In this document: positions 35,873-44,335 of the stretch, piece after piece
How positions within the stretch are numbered: the first letter of the stretch is position 1
Layout: each line of letters opens with the position of its first letter
Origin: Rhodocyclales bacterium GT-UBC
Lineage (GTDB): Bacteria; Pseudomonadota; Gammaproteobacteria; Burkholderiales; Rhodocyclaceae
Reading direction: 5' to 3'
Assembly: GCA_003583745.1 (NCBI GenBank)
Contig: QXPY01000010.1
Coordinates: 62,001-126,000 of the forward strand
Length of the DNA stretch: 64,000 nt
The notes under the pieces: model-generated
Told to the model about the DNA's origin: nothing
Seen by the model: only the letters and a program-made list of their open reading frames with translations
Databases searched by the model: none
Translations under genes and position numbers: made by a program

Positions 35873-36880
35873 TTACTTCTTTTCGAACGGGGTCGGGCGC
35901 GGCGTGGCGTCAGCCGACGGTGGCAGGATCGGCAGCTTGAAATTCGGCTGGTCGCCGGTCAGCGTTTTCAGGAAGGCGACGACCTTGGCGTTTTCCTCGG
36001 CGGTGAATTTCTTGCCGAGCTGGATGCGGGCCATGGTATCGACGGCTTCCGGCAACGTGTTGGCGGCGCCGTCATGGAAGTACGGATAGGTCATTTCGAC
36101 GTTGCGCAGGGTCGGCACCTTGAAGTTGAAACGGTCGGCATCCTTGCCGGTGACGGCGGAGCGACCCTCGGCCGGGCTGGAAGCTTTGTAGGCTTCGACC
36201 TGGCCCATCTTCTGGAAGGAGTTGCCGCCGACTGCCGGGCCGTTGTGGCAGGCGACGCAGCCGGTTTCCTTGAACAGCTTGTAGCCTTCCAGTTCGGTCT
36301 TGCTCAGGGCTTTCTTGTCGCCCTTCAGCCACTTGTCGAAACGCGAATTCGGGGTGACCAGGGTTTCTTCGAAGGCGGCAATGGCTTTGGTCACTTCTTC
36401 GATGGTGACCGTTTCGGTGCCGAAGGCTTTCTTGAATTCGGCGACATAGCCGGGAATGGATTGCAGGACGTTGATCGCCAGGGTGTGGGTAAAGGCCATC
36501 TCGCCGGGATTGGCGATCGGGCCGCCAGCCTGGGCCTTGAGGTCGGCGGCGCGGCCGTCCCAGAACTGGGCGAGGTTGAGGCTGGAGTTGAGTACGGTCG
36601 GGGCGTTGATCGGGCCTTCGTTCCAGTTGTGGCCGATCGAGGTCTTGATGTTGTCGGTGCCGCCCATCGACAGGTTGTGGCAGGAATTGCAGGAGATGAA
36701 GCCGGATTTCGACAGGCGCGGATCGAAATAGAGCTTCTTGCCCAGTTCAACCAGCGCCGGGTTGGTGATCTTGGCCGGGCTGATCGGCTGGATCGGTTCC
36801 TGGCCGGCGGCGAGGGCGGCCTGGTTGAGCAGGGCGCCGGTGAGCAGTGTCACGGCAGTGGCGAATAGCGTGCGTTTCAT
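35873..36880 (-). CDS. ccpA: Di-haem cytochrome c peroxidase
   Basis: A 335-residue periplasmic protein with a signal peptide (cleavage near residue 25). It has two haem c attachment sites, CNSCH near residue 64 and CVACH near residue 208, fitting the CcpA/MauG family. It reduces H2O2 to water with electrons from cytochrome c or quinol. The divergent oxyR and the FNR-like box upstream agree with control of E. coli Ccp (YhjA), which responds to both. A QFWDGRA-type pattern near residue 105 is typical. It depends on the ccm genes next door for haem attachment. Confidence 0.94.
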   Translation of the reverse strand: MKRTLFATAVTLLTGALLNQAALAAGQEPIQPISPAKITNPALVELGKKLYFDPRLSKSGFISCNSCHNLSMGGTDNIKTSIGHNWNEGPINAPTVLNSSLNLAQFWDGRAADLKAQAGGPIANPGEMAFTHTLAINVLQSIPGYVAEFKKAFGTETVTIEEVTKAIAAFEETLVTPNSRFDKWLKGDKKALSKTELEGYKLFKETGCVACHNGPAVGGNSFQKMGQVEAYKASSPAEGRSAVTGKDADRFNFKVPTLRNVEMTYPYFHDGAANTLPEAVDTMARIQLGKKFTAEENAKVVAFLKTLTGDQPNFKLPILPPSADATPRPTPFEKK

Positions 36881-36916
36881 GTTGTGTTCTCCCTAGGTAA
36901 AAAAGCTCGGTTCGCG

Positions 36917-36922
36917 CATTCT
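36917..36922 (-). promoter_or_regulatory. Candidate -10 box of the peroxidase promoter
   Basis: Minus-strand GAGAAT, 4 of 6 matches to TATAAT. A start near 36911 places the FNR-like box centre at about -41. Confidence 0.4.
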
Positions 36923-36944
36923 CCCCTTGGGTGGTGTGCTAGTA

Positions 36945-36958
36945 TTGATATAAGTCAA
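36945..36958. promoter_or_regulatory. FNR-like box upstream of the peroxidase gene
   Basis: TTGATATAAGTCAA matches TTGAT-N4-ATCAA at 9 of 10 defined positions. It lies 71 nt (centre) upstream of the peroxidase ATG. Confidence 0.65.
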
Positions 36959-36977
36959 TGATTTTTATGGGTTTTGC

Positions 36978-37003
36978 TTATAGCGGCTATAGGTATTCCC
37001 TAT
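36978..37003. promoter_or_regulatory. OxyR-like binding site in the ccpA-oxyR intergenic region
   Basis: Tetramers TTAT (36978), ATAG (36989) and CTAT (37000) are spaced by exactly 7 nt each. This fits the OxyR pattern CTAT-N7-ATAG-N7-CTAT, with one mismatch. The central part reads ATAG-gtattcc-CTAT. A fourth box is not conserved. Confidence 0.55.
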
Positions 37004-37051
37004 AGCTGGAAGGGGCATTAGACCCCGTGCGGTTTTTTAGGAGAGCAGCAG

Positions 37052-37957
37052 ATGACACTGACCGAGTTGCGCTACATCGTGGCCCTGGCCCAGGAAAGTA
37101 ATTTCAGTCGCGCCGCCGAACGTTGTTCGGTCAGCCAGCCGACGCTGAGCGTGGCGATTGCCCGGCTGGAGGATGAGCTGGGCGTGCAGTTGTTCGAACG
37201 CGGCAAGGGTTTTGTCAGCCCGAGCGCGGTCGGTTTGCGCGTGGTCGAACAGGCGCAGCAGGCGTTGAAGGAGGCCGAAAAGGTCCGCGAGATCGCCATG
37301 CACGGCCGCGACCAGCTGGAAGGGCCACTGCGCCTGGGGGTCATCCATACCATCGGGCCTTATCTGCTGCCGCAGTTGATCCACTCCCTGCGTCAGGTGG
37401 CGCCCAACATGCCGCTGGCGATCGAGGAGAACATGACCGCCAACCTGGCCGACATGCTCGGCGACAACGAGGTCGATGTGGTGATCATTGCCCTGCCCTT
37501 CGACATTCCCGGCGTGCTGACCCGGCCGATCTACGACGAGTCCTTCAAGGTCATCGTGCCGCGCGGCCACCCATGGGAGAACAAGGAACGCATCAGTCCG
37601 GAAGAAGTGGCCGGCGACGAGGTGCTGCTGCTCAAGGCCGGCAACTGCTTCCGCGACCAGGTACTGGGCGCCTGTCCGCAGGTGAGCAGTCCGGAAACCG
37701 ATATTCGCCTCGGGCATTCGATCGGTACCATCCGCTGCATGGTCGCTTCCGGGCTGGGGGTTTCGGTGCTGCCGGACGGCGCCTTGCGCCATCCCTACAG
37801 CAACGACCTGATCAGCGTCATTCCCTTTACCCAGCCGGAGCCGGCCCGGCGCATCGCGCTGGCCTGGCGGGCCGGTTTCGTCCGGCCGAAGGCGATCGAT
37901 GCGCTGCTCTCGGCGGTGCGTGGCCTGAATACGCCGGCTTACCGCCTGTTGGTGTGA
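37052..37957 (+). CDS. oxyR: Hydrogen peroxide-inducible regulator OxyR
   Basis: A 301-residue LysR-type regulator. The N-terminal HTH contains NFSRAAERCSVSQPTLSVAI near residues 17-36. The redox switch is visible: AGNCFRDQVLGAC near residue 200-212 has two Cys 9 residues apart, the same spacing as C199 and C208 of E. coli OxyR. I am therefore confident of OxyR over other LysR proteins. It is divergent from the peroxidase, and its 3' end overlaps the convergent c-di-GMP gene by 19 nt. RBS AGGAG lies upstream of the ATG. Confidence 0.93.
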   Translation: MTLTELRYIVALAQESNFSRAAERCSVSQPTLSVAIARLEDELGVQLFERGKGFVSPSAVGLRVVEQAQQALKEAEKVREIAMHGRDQLEGPLRLGVIHTIGPYLLPQLIHSLRQVAPNMPLAIEENMTANLADMLGDNEVDVVIIALPFDIPGVLTRPIYDESFKVIVPRGHPWENKERISPEEVAGDEVLLLKAGNCFRDQVLGACPQVSSPETDIRLGHSIGTIRCMVASGLGVSVLPDGALRHPYSNDLISVIPFTQPEPARRIALAWRAGFVRPKAIDALLSAVRGLNTPAYRLLV

Positions 37958-40900
37958 TGCTGTGCCAAGACCTCGGCCTGGATCTGCTGCAGATGACGGG
38001 TGATGCGCTGGCCTACCGTGTCGAGTTCGGCGAGCAGCGGGTCGTCGAGTACATCTTCACCGTTGGCGTGGCGGGCAATCAGTTCGTCGCCGATCTGGTG
38101 CAAGCGACGATGGACTGCTTCGAGCGCGGCAAAGGTCGGCATGTGACGGTGGCGTTGGCCGTGAATGCCGTAGTACCAGCGTCCAAAACGGCAAGTGCGA
38201 TCGTCGCTGGGCGGCGGTCGCAAGGTGCTGGGGCCGCTCAGGTATTCCAGCAGTTTTTGGCGCCAGCGCTGGTGTTCGACTTCGGCAATCAGCATCGGTA
38301 GGTCGTCCCGCGACCAATGGCTGTCGGCAATTGCCTCCCATAGTGCGTTCGGACGGAATGCCCTGACCCAGTCGGGAATTTCGGCGGCCGGCATGGGGCG
38401 AGCGATACCGTAACCTTGAGCCATGTCGCAGCCAAGTTGGAGCAGAACCATGCCGTGTTCGATACTTTCCACCCCTTCGGCAATGACTTTGCGCTGAAAG
38501 GCCTGGGTTAGGCCGATGATGCCCTCAACAATGGCCAGGTCGTCCGGGTCGTCGAGCATGTCGCGGACGAAGGACTGATCGATTTTCAGCACATCCGCCG
38601 GCAGGCGGCGGAAATAGGTCAGCGAGGAATAGCCGGTGCCGAAATCGTCGAGCGAGAAGCTGACGCCGAATTCGCGGCATCGGGCGAACAGGTTGGCGAC
38701 ATTGGCAATGTCTTCCAGTGCCGCCGTTTCGAGAACCTCCAGTTCAAGGCAGTGCGGCGGCACATCGGGGTGGGCGGCGAGCAGTTCGCCGAGGCGTTGG
38801 GCAAATCCTGCATTTTGCAAATGGTTGCCGGCGATATTCACGCTGATCGCGAGCTGTAGCCCGTCTTTCGCCCAGATCGACAGTTGCCGCAAGGCCTCTT
38901 GCAAGACCCAGTCGCCCAGCGCGATCGACAATTCGCTGCCTTCGATGGCGGGCAGGAATTCGCTTGGCAGGAGCAAGCCGCGCTCTGGATGGCGCCAGCG
39001 GATCAGGGCTTCGGCGCCGATGACGTGACCCTGGCGCATGTCGACCTTGGGCTGGTAATAGAGCACGAACTCACCATTACTCAGGGCTTTTCGGATACGG
39101 CCGAGCTCTTCCCGCCGGGCGCGGGCGCGGCGGTCGTTTTCCGGGTCGAACAGGTGGGAGCGGTTGCGGCCGGATTGTTTGGCGGCATACATGGCCTGGT
39201 CGGCGTGACGCAGCAGCGTGTCGCTATCCGATCCATCCTGGGGGTAAAGCGTGATACCGATGCTGGCCGAGATCGATATGTCGTGGCTCGCGATGCGGAA
39301 GGGGGTGGTGAGCTGCGAAATGACGCGGTTGATTGCGTGGTCGCACTCGTGAATGTCCTCCAGGCCGGAAAAAAGCAGGACGAATTCGTCGCCGCCCAGG
39401 CGCGATACCGTATCACCCGAGCGAACGCAGGCTTTCAGGCGCTGGGCGACTTCGATCAGCAGCTTGTCGCCCATGGCATGGCCATATTGGTCGTTGACCG
39501 GCTTGAAACCGTCGAGGTCAAGGTAGCAGACCGCCAACAATTTGCCGCTGCGCTGGGTTTGGGCCATCGCCAGCTGCATGCGGTCGCCGAGCAACATGCG
39601 GTTGGGGAGTTGGGTCAAGGCATCGAAGTGGGCGAGATGTTCCAGCCGTTGCTGGTGCTCCTTGATGACCGTGATGTCGGAGAAAATGCCGACAAAATGG
39701 GATATCGCACCGGTTCGGTTGCGCACCGTCGAGATAGTCAGTTGTTCGACGAAAATCTCCCCGGATTTCTTGCGATTCCATACTTCTCCCCGCCAGAAAC
39801 CCTTGGTGCTGATGGTGTCCCACATCTCGCGGTAGAAAGCGGCGTCGTGGTGTCCGGAATGCAGCATTTCCGTGGTGCGGCCGATCACTTCCTCGCGGCT
39901 GAAGCCGGTCAGTTCGCTGAACGTGGCATTGACTTCAATGATGTGTCCGCGTGGATCGGTGATCATGATCCCTTCGTGGGCGTTGTCGAAGACGCTGGCG
40001 GCCAGTTTTTGGCGTTCTTCGGCAATCAGGCGTTCGTTGATGTCCTGGGCAATGTCGAAGATGGCAGGTTGGCCGTCCCAATAGCCTTTGATGACCCGGC
40101 TATCGACGTTGACGACGCTGCCGTCGTGATGGAGCAGCGGCAACGGGCAGGTTTGCCGCTGCCCGGCAATGATCTCGGCAAGGTAATTCTGCGAGATCTG
40201 CTGCACTTCGGGGGGATGCATGCTGGCAATGTGGCGCCCTTTCAGGGCTTCCGGCCCATAGCCCAGTTGCTCGGCGACGGCACGGTTGTAATGAAGGATT
40301 TTGCCCGCGTAGTTGAAGACGATGATGAAATCGGTCAGGCCCTGAAACAGTCCGCTCAGGTTGTGCTGCAAGCGGCTCGATTCCTCCTGGGCATCAAGGC
40401 GGAGCAGGGTCAGGGCGAAATTGGTGGCCAGGCTTTCCAGTGCCTGTTGCGTGTCGCCGGAGACCCGGATGCTGTTCCGGCTGGCCAGGTAGAGGCAGGC
40501 AATCGCTTCGCCTTCGATCATTACCGGCAGCAGAGTCAGGCTGCTCAGGCCTTCACGCTGCAACTGGCTGCTGCTGAACGTAGCCGCTTCGATCTGGTTC
40601 GGATCGTCGATTGCCGTGTGGCAGCGTAGTGTGCCGGTGCGAATGTGCCGGCTTTGCTGGCTGTCGGCGGCGAAGCGATGGTTTTCCGTGCAGAACTCGA
40701 CGGACAGGCCGTGACCGGCGACCCATTCGAAGGCGCCATCGGCTTGCCGGGCATAGATGCAGCCGGCGTCGAATTCGGGAAAACGCAGGGCTGCCTGGAG
40801 AATGGTGTCGAGGACCTCTTTTCGCTCGACCCCGGTAGCCAGGGCGACTGCCAGGTCGTGCTCGATTTCCAGGCGGCGTGCGGCGTGCTTGCGTTCGCTG

Positions 40901-42948
40901 ATATCCAGTGCCGAGGCGATCAGTGCCGGGCGTCCGAAGTATTGGCAGGGGTGCAGGCGGACTTCGAGGGGAAAGATCCGTCCGCCGGTGTCCTGACCCC
41001 AGAATTCGAAAAGCTGGGGCGTGCCGGCCAGGGCGGCCTGGATGTTGGCTGCGATCTGGTTCAGGTCGTTCAGGCCCGAGGCGGCCAGTTCGACTTGAGT
41101 GAGTTGGGCGAGACGGGCTCGTGGATGGCCGAACAGCTGTTCGGCTGAACGGTTTGCGTCGAGGATGCGACCGTTGCCGTCTTGAACGACGAGGGCTTCG
41201 CTGACGCTGTCGAAAATGCCGCGAAAGGTTTCCTGGCTTTGCTGCAGGCGATCGGCTCCCCGGTGGTGGGCGAGGATCAGCGCGGTCAGCTGACTGGACT
41301 GGGTGAGGAGGGCCAGGTATTTGTCCGAGGGATGGCCAGGTTGCGTCCCGTGGGCGGCGAAGGTGCCGAGCAACTGGCCTTCGGGGCCGAGAATCGGTTC
41401 CGACCAGCAGGCCGCAAAACCCACCTCCCGGGCGGCGGCTCGATAGCGCGTGGTGTCAGGATGCTCGGCGATATTGGGGATGATCACGCGCCGGCGATGG
41501 AAGGCGGCGCTGCCGCAGCAACTCGTGCCATCTTCGATCCGCATGGCGCGGCCGGCTTGGCGATAGACCTCCGGCAGGCGCGGGCCGGCAAAGAAATCGA
41601 GGTATTCGCCCTGGCTGTCGGCAAGCTGGATCGAGCAGGTCAGGCCGGGCATTTCCGATTCGACCGACAGGACGATCAATTCGAGCACGCCGACCAGTGG
41701 CTCGTTGCGGATCAGGCCGGCCAGTGCGGCGTTACGCAGCAGGATGGCCTCCTCCTGCTGGCGTCGGCGGGAAATGTCCTGGGCAAAGCCGACCGTGCCG
41801 AGGACCCGGCCGCTCGGGTCGATGACCGGGGCTTTGTAGGTCTCGTGCCAGATCATTTGCTTCTGACAGACGATGGGTTCGGTGATGACCCGTTTTTCAC
41901 CGCTCGCCATCACTGAGCGGTCCTCGTCACGATAGCGTTTTGCCAGCTCTGGCGGCCAGATGTCGAGGTCGGTCTTGCCGGTCAGTTCTTCTGCTGTGTT
42001 GGCGCCGGCCGCTTTGGCGTAAGCGCGGTTGACCGCGAGCAGGCGCGATTCGGTGTCCTTGAGCCAGACCAGGTGCGGGAGGTTTTCGAACAGGGCCTGT
42101 CGATAATGTTCGTTGGCGGTATGGGCGGCCACGATCCGGTCGTGCGAGCGGCTGAGCTGGTGGTGCTCGCTGATCGTCTCGTCCATCAGGTCGAGATTGA
42201 GCGGGCGCATCAGGGCGTGTTCGGAGAGCAGGCCGCTCAGCTGGTCGTGGGCATCGACCACGACCAGGTGGCGGATGTTGCGTTCCTGCATGATGCAGGC
42301 GGCCTCGGCCAGCAGGCAGTTTTCGCGGACACGGATGACCGGTGCCGTCATGATGGCGCCGAGTGTCGGGTTGTACTCACCCTTCAGGTAGAGCCGGACA
42401 ATGTCGCGTTCGGTGACCAGGCCGAGCGCTTCTCGGCCTTCCGCGACGATCACGCAACTGGCGCGTACCGCTTCCATCGCGGCCAGCCCCTCCTCCAGGG
42501 TGGCTTGCGGGGGCAGGCGGGGAAACAGGCGCTCCATCAACGTGTCGACGCTGTTCATGTGATGAAAGAACTCGGCGCCCAGGTGTTTGCGGAAATCCGC
42601 CTCGCTGACAATGCCCAGCGAACGCCCGTTTTCGTCCCTGACGATGATGTGGCGGATGCCTCGGCTGGCCGCGTCGCGGAAAGCCAGGCGGTAATCCATC
42701 TCGGCTTCGACGCAGTGCACCGGCTTGGTCATGACCTGTGCGACCGGGATGTCCGGCGAACGATGCTGGCGCATGATATGCAGCATGTCCGTCTCGGTCA
42801 GAATGCCGATCGCGGTATCGCTATCGTTGTCCACGACGATGACCGATGAGATTCGTGCATCCATCATCAGTGCAGCGACCTGGTTCAGGTTTGCGGTCGG
42901 TGGAACCCGCTCGCTGCGGCGGGTAATCAGTTCAACAATTCTCGGCAC
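37939..42948 (-). CDS. Giant multi-sensor c-di-GMP protein: CBS x4, PAS/GAF, GGDEF, EAL, CZB
   Basis: 1669 residues with no membrane segment. Two CBS pairs occupy residues about 1-250 (TETDMLHIM and TERDIVRLY end two of the repeats). PAS (about 283-395), GAF (about 400-560), PAS (about 570-690), GAF (about 700-855), PAS (about 865-975) and PAS (about 980-1105) follow. The GGDEF domain has an intact RLGGDEF near 1184 and an RSGD I-site 5 residues before it. The EAL domain has EALIRW near 1312, plus DDFGTGYSSL and EGVES, so it looks active. The C-terminal 105 residues match a zinc-sensing CZB domain (CRFGRWYYGIHG plus flanking His). It probably makes and/or degrades c-di-GMP in response to several signals. 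Confidence 0.92.
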   Translation of the reverse strand: MPRIVELITRRSERVPPTANLNQVAALMMDARISSVIVVDNDSDTAIGILTETDMLHIMRQHRSPDIPVAQVMTKPVHCVEAEMDYRLAFRDAASRGIRHIIVRDENGRSLGIVSEADFRKHLGAEFFHHMNSVDTLMERLFPRLPPQATLEEGLAAMEAVRASCVIVAEGREALGLVTERDIVRLYLKGEYNPTLGAIMTAPVIRVRENCLLAEAACIMQERNIRHLVVVDAHDQLSGLLSEHALMRPLNLDLMDETISEHHQLSRSHDRIVAAHTANEHYRQALFENLPHLVWLKDTESRLLAVNRAYAKAAGANTAEELTGKTDLDIWPPELAKRYRDEDRSVMASGEKRVITEPIVCQKQMIWHETYKAPVIDPSGRVLGTVGFAQDISRRRQQEEAILLRNAALAGLIRNEPLVGVLELIVLSVESEMPGLTCSIQLADSQGEYLDFFAGPRLPEVYRQAGRAMRIEDGTSCCGSAAFHRRRVIIPNIAEHPDTTRYRAAAREVGFAACWSEPILGPEGQLLGTFAAHGTQPGHPSDKYLALLTQSSQLTALILAHHRGADRLQQSQETFRGIFDSVSEALVVQDGNGRILDANRSAEQLFGHPRARLAQLTQVELAASGLNDLNQIAANIQAALAGTPQLFEFWGQDTGGRIFPLEVRLHPCQYFGRPALIASALDISERKHAARRLEIEHDLAVALATGVERKEVLDTILQAALRFPEFDAGCIYARQADGAFEWVAGHGLSVEFCTENHRFAADSQQSRHIRTGTLRCHTAIDDPNQIEAATFSSSQLQREGLSSLTLLPVMIEGEAIACLYLASRNSIRVSGDTQQALESLATNFALTLLRLDAQEESSRLQHNLSGLFQGLTDFIIVFNYAGKILHYNRAVAEQLGYGPEALKGRHIASMHPPEVQQISQNYLAEIIAGQRQTCPLPLLHHDGSVVNVDSRVIKGYWDGQPAIFDIAQDINERLIAEERQKLAASVFDNAHEGIMITDPRGHIIEVNATFSELTGFSREEVIGRTTEMLHSGHHDAAFYREMWDTISTKGFWRGEVWNRKKSGEIFVEQLTISTVRNRTGAISHFVGIFSDITVIKEHQQRLEHLAHFDALTQLPNRMLLGDRMQLAMAQTQRSGKLLAVCYLDLDGFKPVNDQYGHAMGDKLLIEVAQRLKACVRSGDTVSRLGGDEFVLLFSGLEDIHECDHAINRVISQLTTPFRIASHDISISASIGITLYPQDGSDSDTLLRHADQAMYAAKQSGRNRSHLFDPENDRRARARREELGRIRKALSNGEFVLYYQPKVDMRQGHVIGAEALIRWRHPERGLLLPSEFLPAIEGSELSIALGDWVLQEALRQLSIWAKDGLQLAISVNIAGNHLQNAGFAQRLGELLAAHPDVPPHCLELEVLETAALEDIANVANLFARCREFGVSFSLDDFGTGYSSLTYFRRLPADVLKIDQSFVRDMLDDPDDLAIVEGIIGLTQAFQRKVIAEGVESIEHGMVLLQLGCDMAQGYGIARPMPAAEIPDWVRAFRPNALWEAIADSHWSRDDLPMLIAEVEHQRWRQKLLEYLSGPSTLRPPPSDDRTCRFGRWYYGIHGQRHRHMPTFAALEAVHRRLHQIGDELIARHANGEDVLDDPLLAELDTVGQRITRHLQQIQAEVLAQHHTNRR

Positions 42949-42968
42949 AATATCCCCTTGTCTTTTTG

Positions 42969-42974
42969 ATTGTA
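42969..42974 (-). promoter_or_regulatory. -10 box of the giant c-di-GMP gene
   Basis: Minus-strand TACAAT (5 of 6 matches) gives a start near 42962. The FNR-like box centre at 43002.5 would then be at about -41. Confidence 0.5.
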
Positions 42975-42995
42975 AGCGCAGCGGCCGATTGGAAC

Positions 42996-43009
42996 TTGAT
43001 CGAAGTCAA
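42996..43009. promoter_or_regulatory. FNR-like box upstream of the giant c-di-GMP gene
   Basis: TTGATCGAAGTCAA matches the FNR consensus at 9 of 10 positions. Its centre is 54 nt upstream of the ATG at 42948 and about 41 bp from the predicted start site. Confidence 0.6.
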
Positions 43010-43138
43010 TTTCAGGTGGGCGTGTTCGTGCTAGGTGGCGGCAGGGGTGGTGGCAGTTGTCTTTCCATAGTGGATGGGTATTTGCCGAAATGCCTTCCGT
43101 CCTGTTTGCTAGGGTGGCAAGCAGCCCGCAAAAACGTC

Positions 43139-43152
43139 TTGATTTGTATCAG
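43139..43152. promoter_or_regulatory. FNR-like site upstream of the hydrogenase sigma-54 promoter
   Basis: TTGATTTGTATCAG matches TTGAT-N4-ATCAA at 9 of 10 positions. It is centred about 53 bp upstream of the predicted sigma-54 start. It could add oxygen or redox input, or be fortuitous. Confidence 0.4.
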
Positions 43153-43172
43153 GAATCTTTCGCCATGGCGGA

Positions 43173-43188
43173 TGGCACAGGCCTTGCA
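43173..43188 (+). promoter_or_regulatory. Sigma-54 promoter of the hydrogenase operon
   Basis: TGGCACAGGCCTTGCA has the -24 GG (43174-43175) and -12 GC (43186-43187) elements with 10 bp between them, an excellent match to TGGCAC-N5-TTGCA. The predicted start is about 43199, upstream of the hoxK GTG at 43231. The sigma-54 activator HoxA is encoded at 59228. Confidence 0.9.
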
Positions 43189-43230
43189 AACGCTTAGCCC
43201 CACGCACGACAAGACGATGGGGGAAATCAC

Positions 43231-44334
43231 GTGACCGAGACATTCTACGAAGTGCTGCGTCGCCAGGGGATCACCCGGCGCAGCTTCCTGAAATTCTGCA
43301 GCCTGACCGCGACTTCGCTCGGGCTGGGCAGCGCCGCCGCGCCGCGCATCGCGCATGCGCTGGAAAACAAGCCGCGAACCCCGGTGCTCTGGCTGCACGG
43401 CCTCGAATGCACCTGCTGTTCCGAATCCTTCATCCGCTCGGCGCATCCGCTGACCAAGGACGTCGTGCTCTCCATGCTCTCGCTCGACTACGACGACACG
43501 CTGATGGCCGCCGCCGGCCACCAGGCCGAAGCGATCCTTGACGAGGTCAAGAAGAAGTACAAGGGCAACTACATCGTTGCCGTCGAAGGCAATCCGCCGC
43601 TCAACGAGGACGGCATGTTCTGCATCCAGGGCGGTCGCCCGTTCGTCGAGAAGCTGCGCGAGACCTGCGCCGACGCCAAGGCGATCATTTCCTGGGGGGC
43701 CTGTGCCTCCTACGGTTGCGTCCAGGCCGCCAAGCCGAACCCGACCCGCGCCACGCCGGTGCACAAGGTGATCACCGACAAGCCGATCATCAACGTGCCG
43801 GGCTGCCCGCCGATCGCCGAGGTGATGACCGGTGTCGTGACCTACATGCTGACCTTCGACCGCATTCCCGAACTCGACCGCCAGGGCCGTCCGAAGATGT
43901 TCTACGGCCAGCGCATCCACGACAAGTGCTATCGCCGCGGCCATTTCGACGCCGGCCAGTTCGCCGAAGCCTGGGATGACGAGGGCGCACGCAAGGGTTA
44001 CTGCCTGTACAAGATGGGCTGCAAGGGCCCGACCACCTACAACGCCTGCTCGTCGATGCGCTGGAACGGCGGCGTCAGCTGGCCGGTGCAATCCGGCCAC
44101 GGCTGTATCGGCTGCTCCGAGGAAGGTTTCTGGGACAAGGGCTCGTTCTACGACCGCGTCACCGACATCAAGGCCTTCGGCGTCGAAGCCAACGCTGACT
44201 CCATCGGCAAGGCCGCCGCCGGCACTGTCGGGGCGGCGATTGCTGCCCACGCAGCGGTGACGGCACTGGCCCGCGCCCGCCAGAAGGCCGGCGAATCGGC
44301 CAGCACCAGTGAAGAACAAAAGGGGGAAAAATAA
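43231..44334 (+). CDS. hoxK: Membrane-bound [NiFe]-hydrogenase small subunit, O2-tolerant type
   Basis: A 367-residue Fe-S subunit with a Tat signal (TRRSFLKF, residues 15-22) and a mature N-terminus near residue 44. The proximal cluster region has [10 protein letters not shown], giving the extra Cys at mature position 19, and [17 protein letters not shown] supplies the extra Cys at 120. These are the six-Cys [4Fe-3S] hallmarks of group 1d enzymes that oxidise H2 in air. A C-terminal hydrophobic helix (about residues 325-350) anchors it to the periplasmic face. The start is GTG, preceded by GGGG-rich sequence. It is the first gene of the hydrogenase operon. Confidence 0.95.
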   Translation: MTETFYEVLRRQGITRRSFLKFCSLTATSLGLGSAAAPRIAHALENKPRTPVLWLHGLECTCCSESFIRSAHPLTKDVVLSMLSLDYDDTLMAAAGHQAEAILDEVKKKYKGNYIVAVEGNPPLNEDGMFCIQGGRPFVEKLRETCADAKAIISWGACASYGCVQAAKPNPTRATPVHKVITDKPIINVPGCPPIAEVMTGVVTYMLTFDRIPELDRQGRPKMFYGQRIHDKCYRRGHFDAGQFAEAWDDEGARKGYCLYKMGCKGPTTYNACSSMRWNGGVSWPVQSGHGCIGCSEEGFWDKGSFYDRVTDIKAFGVEANADSIGKAAAGTVGAAIAAHAAVTALARARQKAGESASTSEEQKGEK

Positions 44335-44335
44335 G

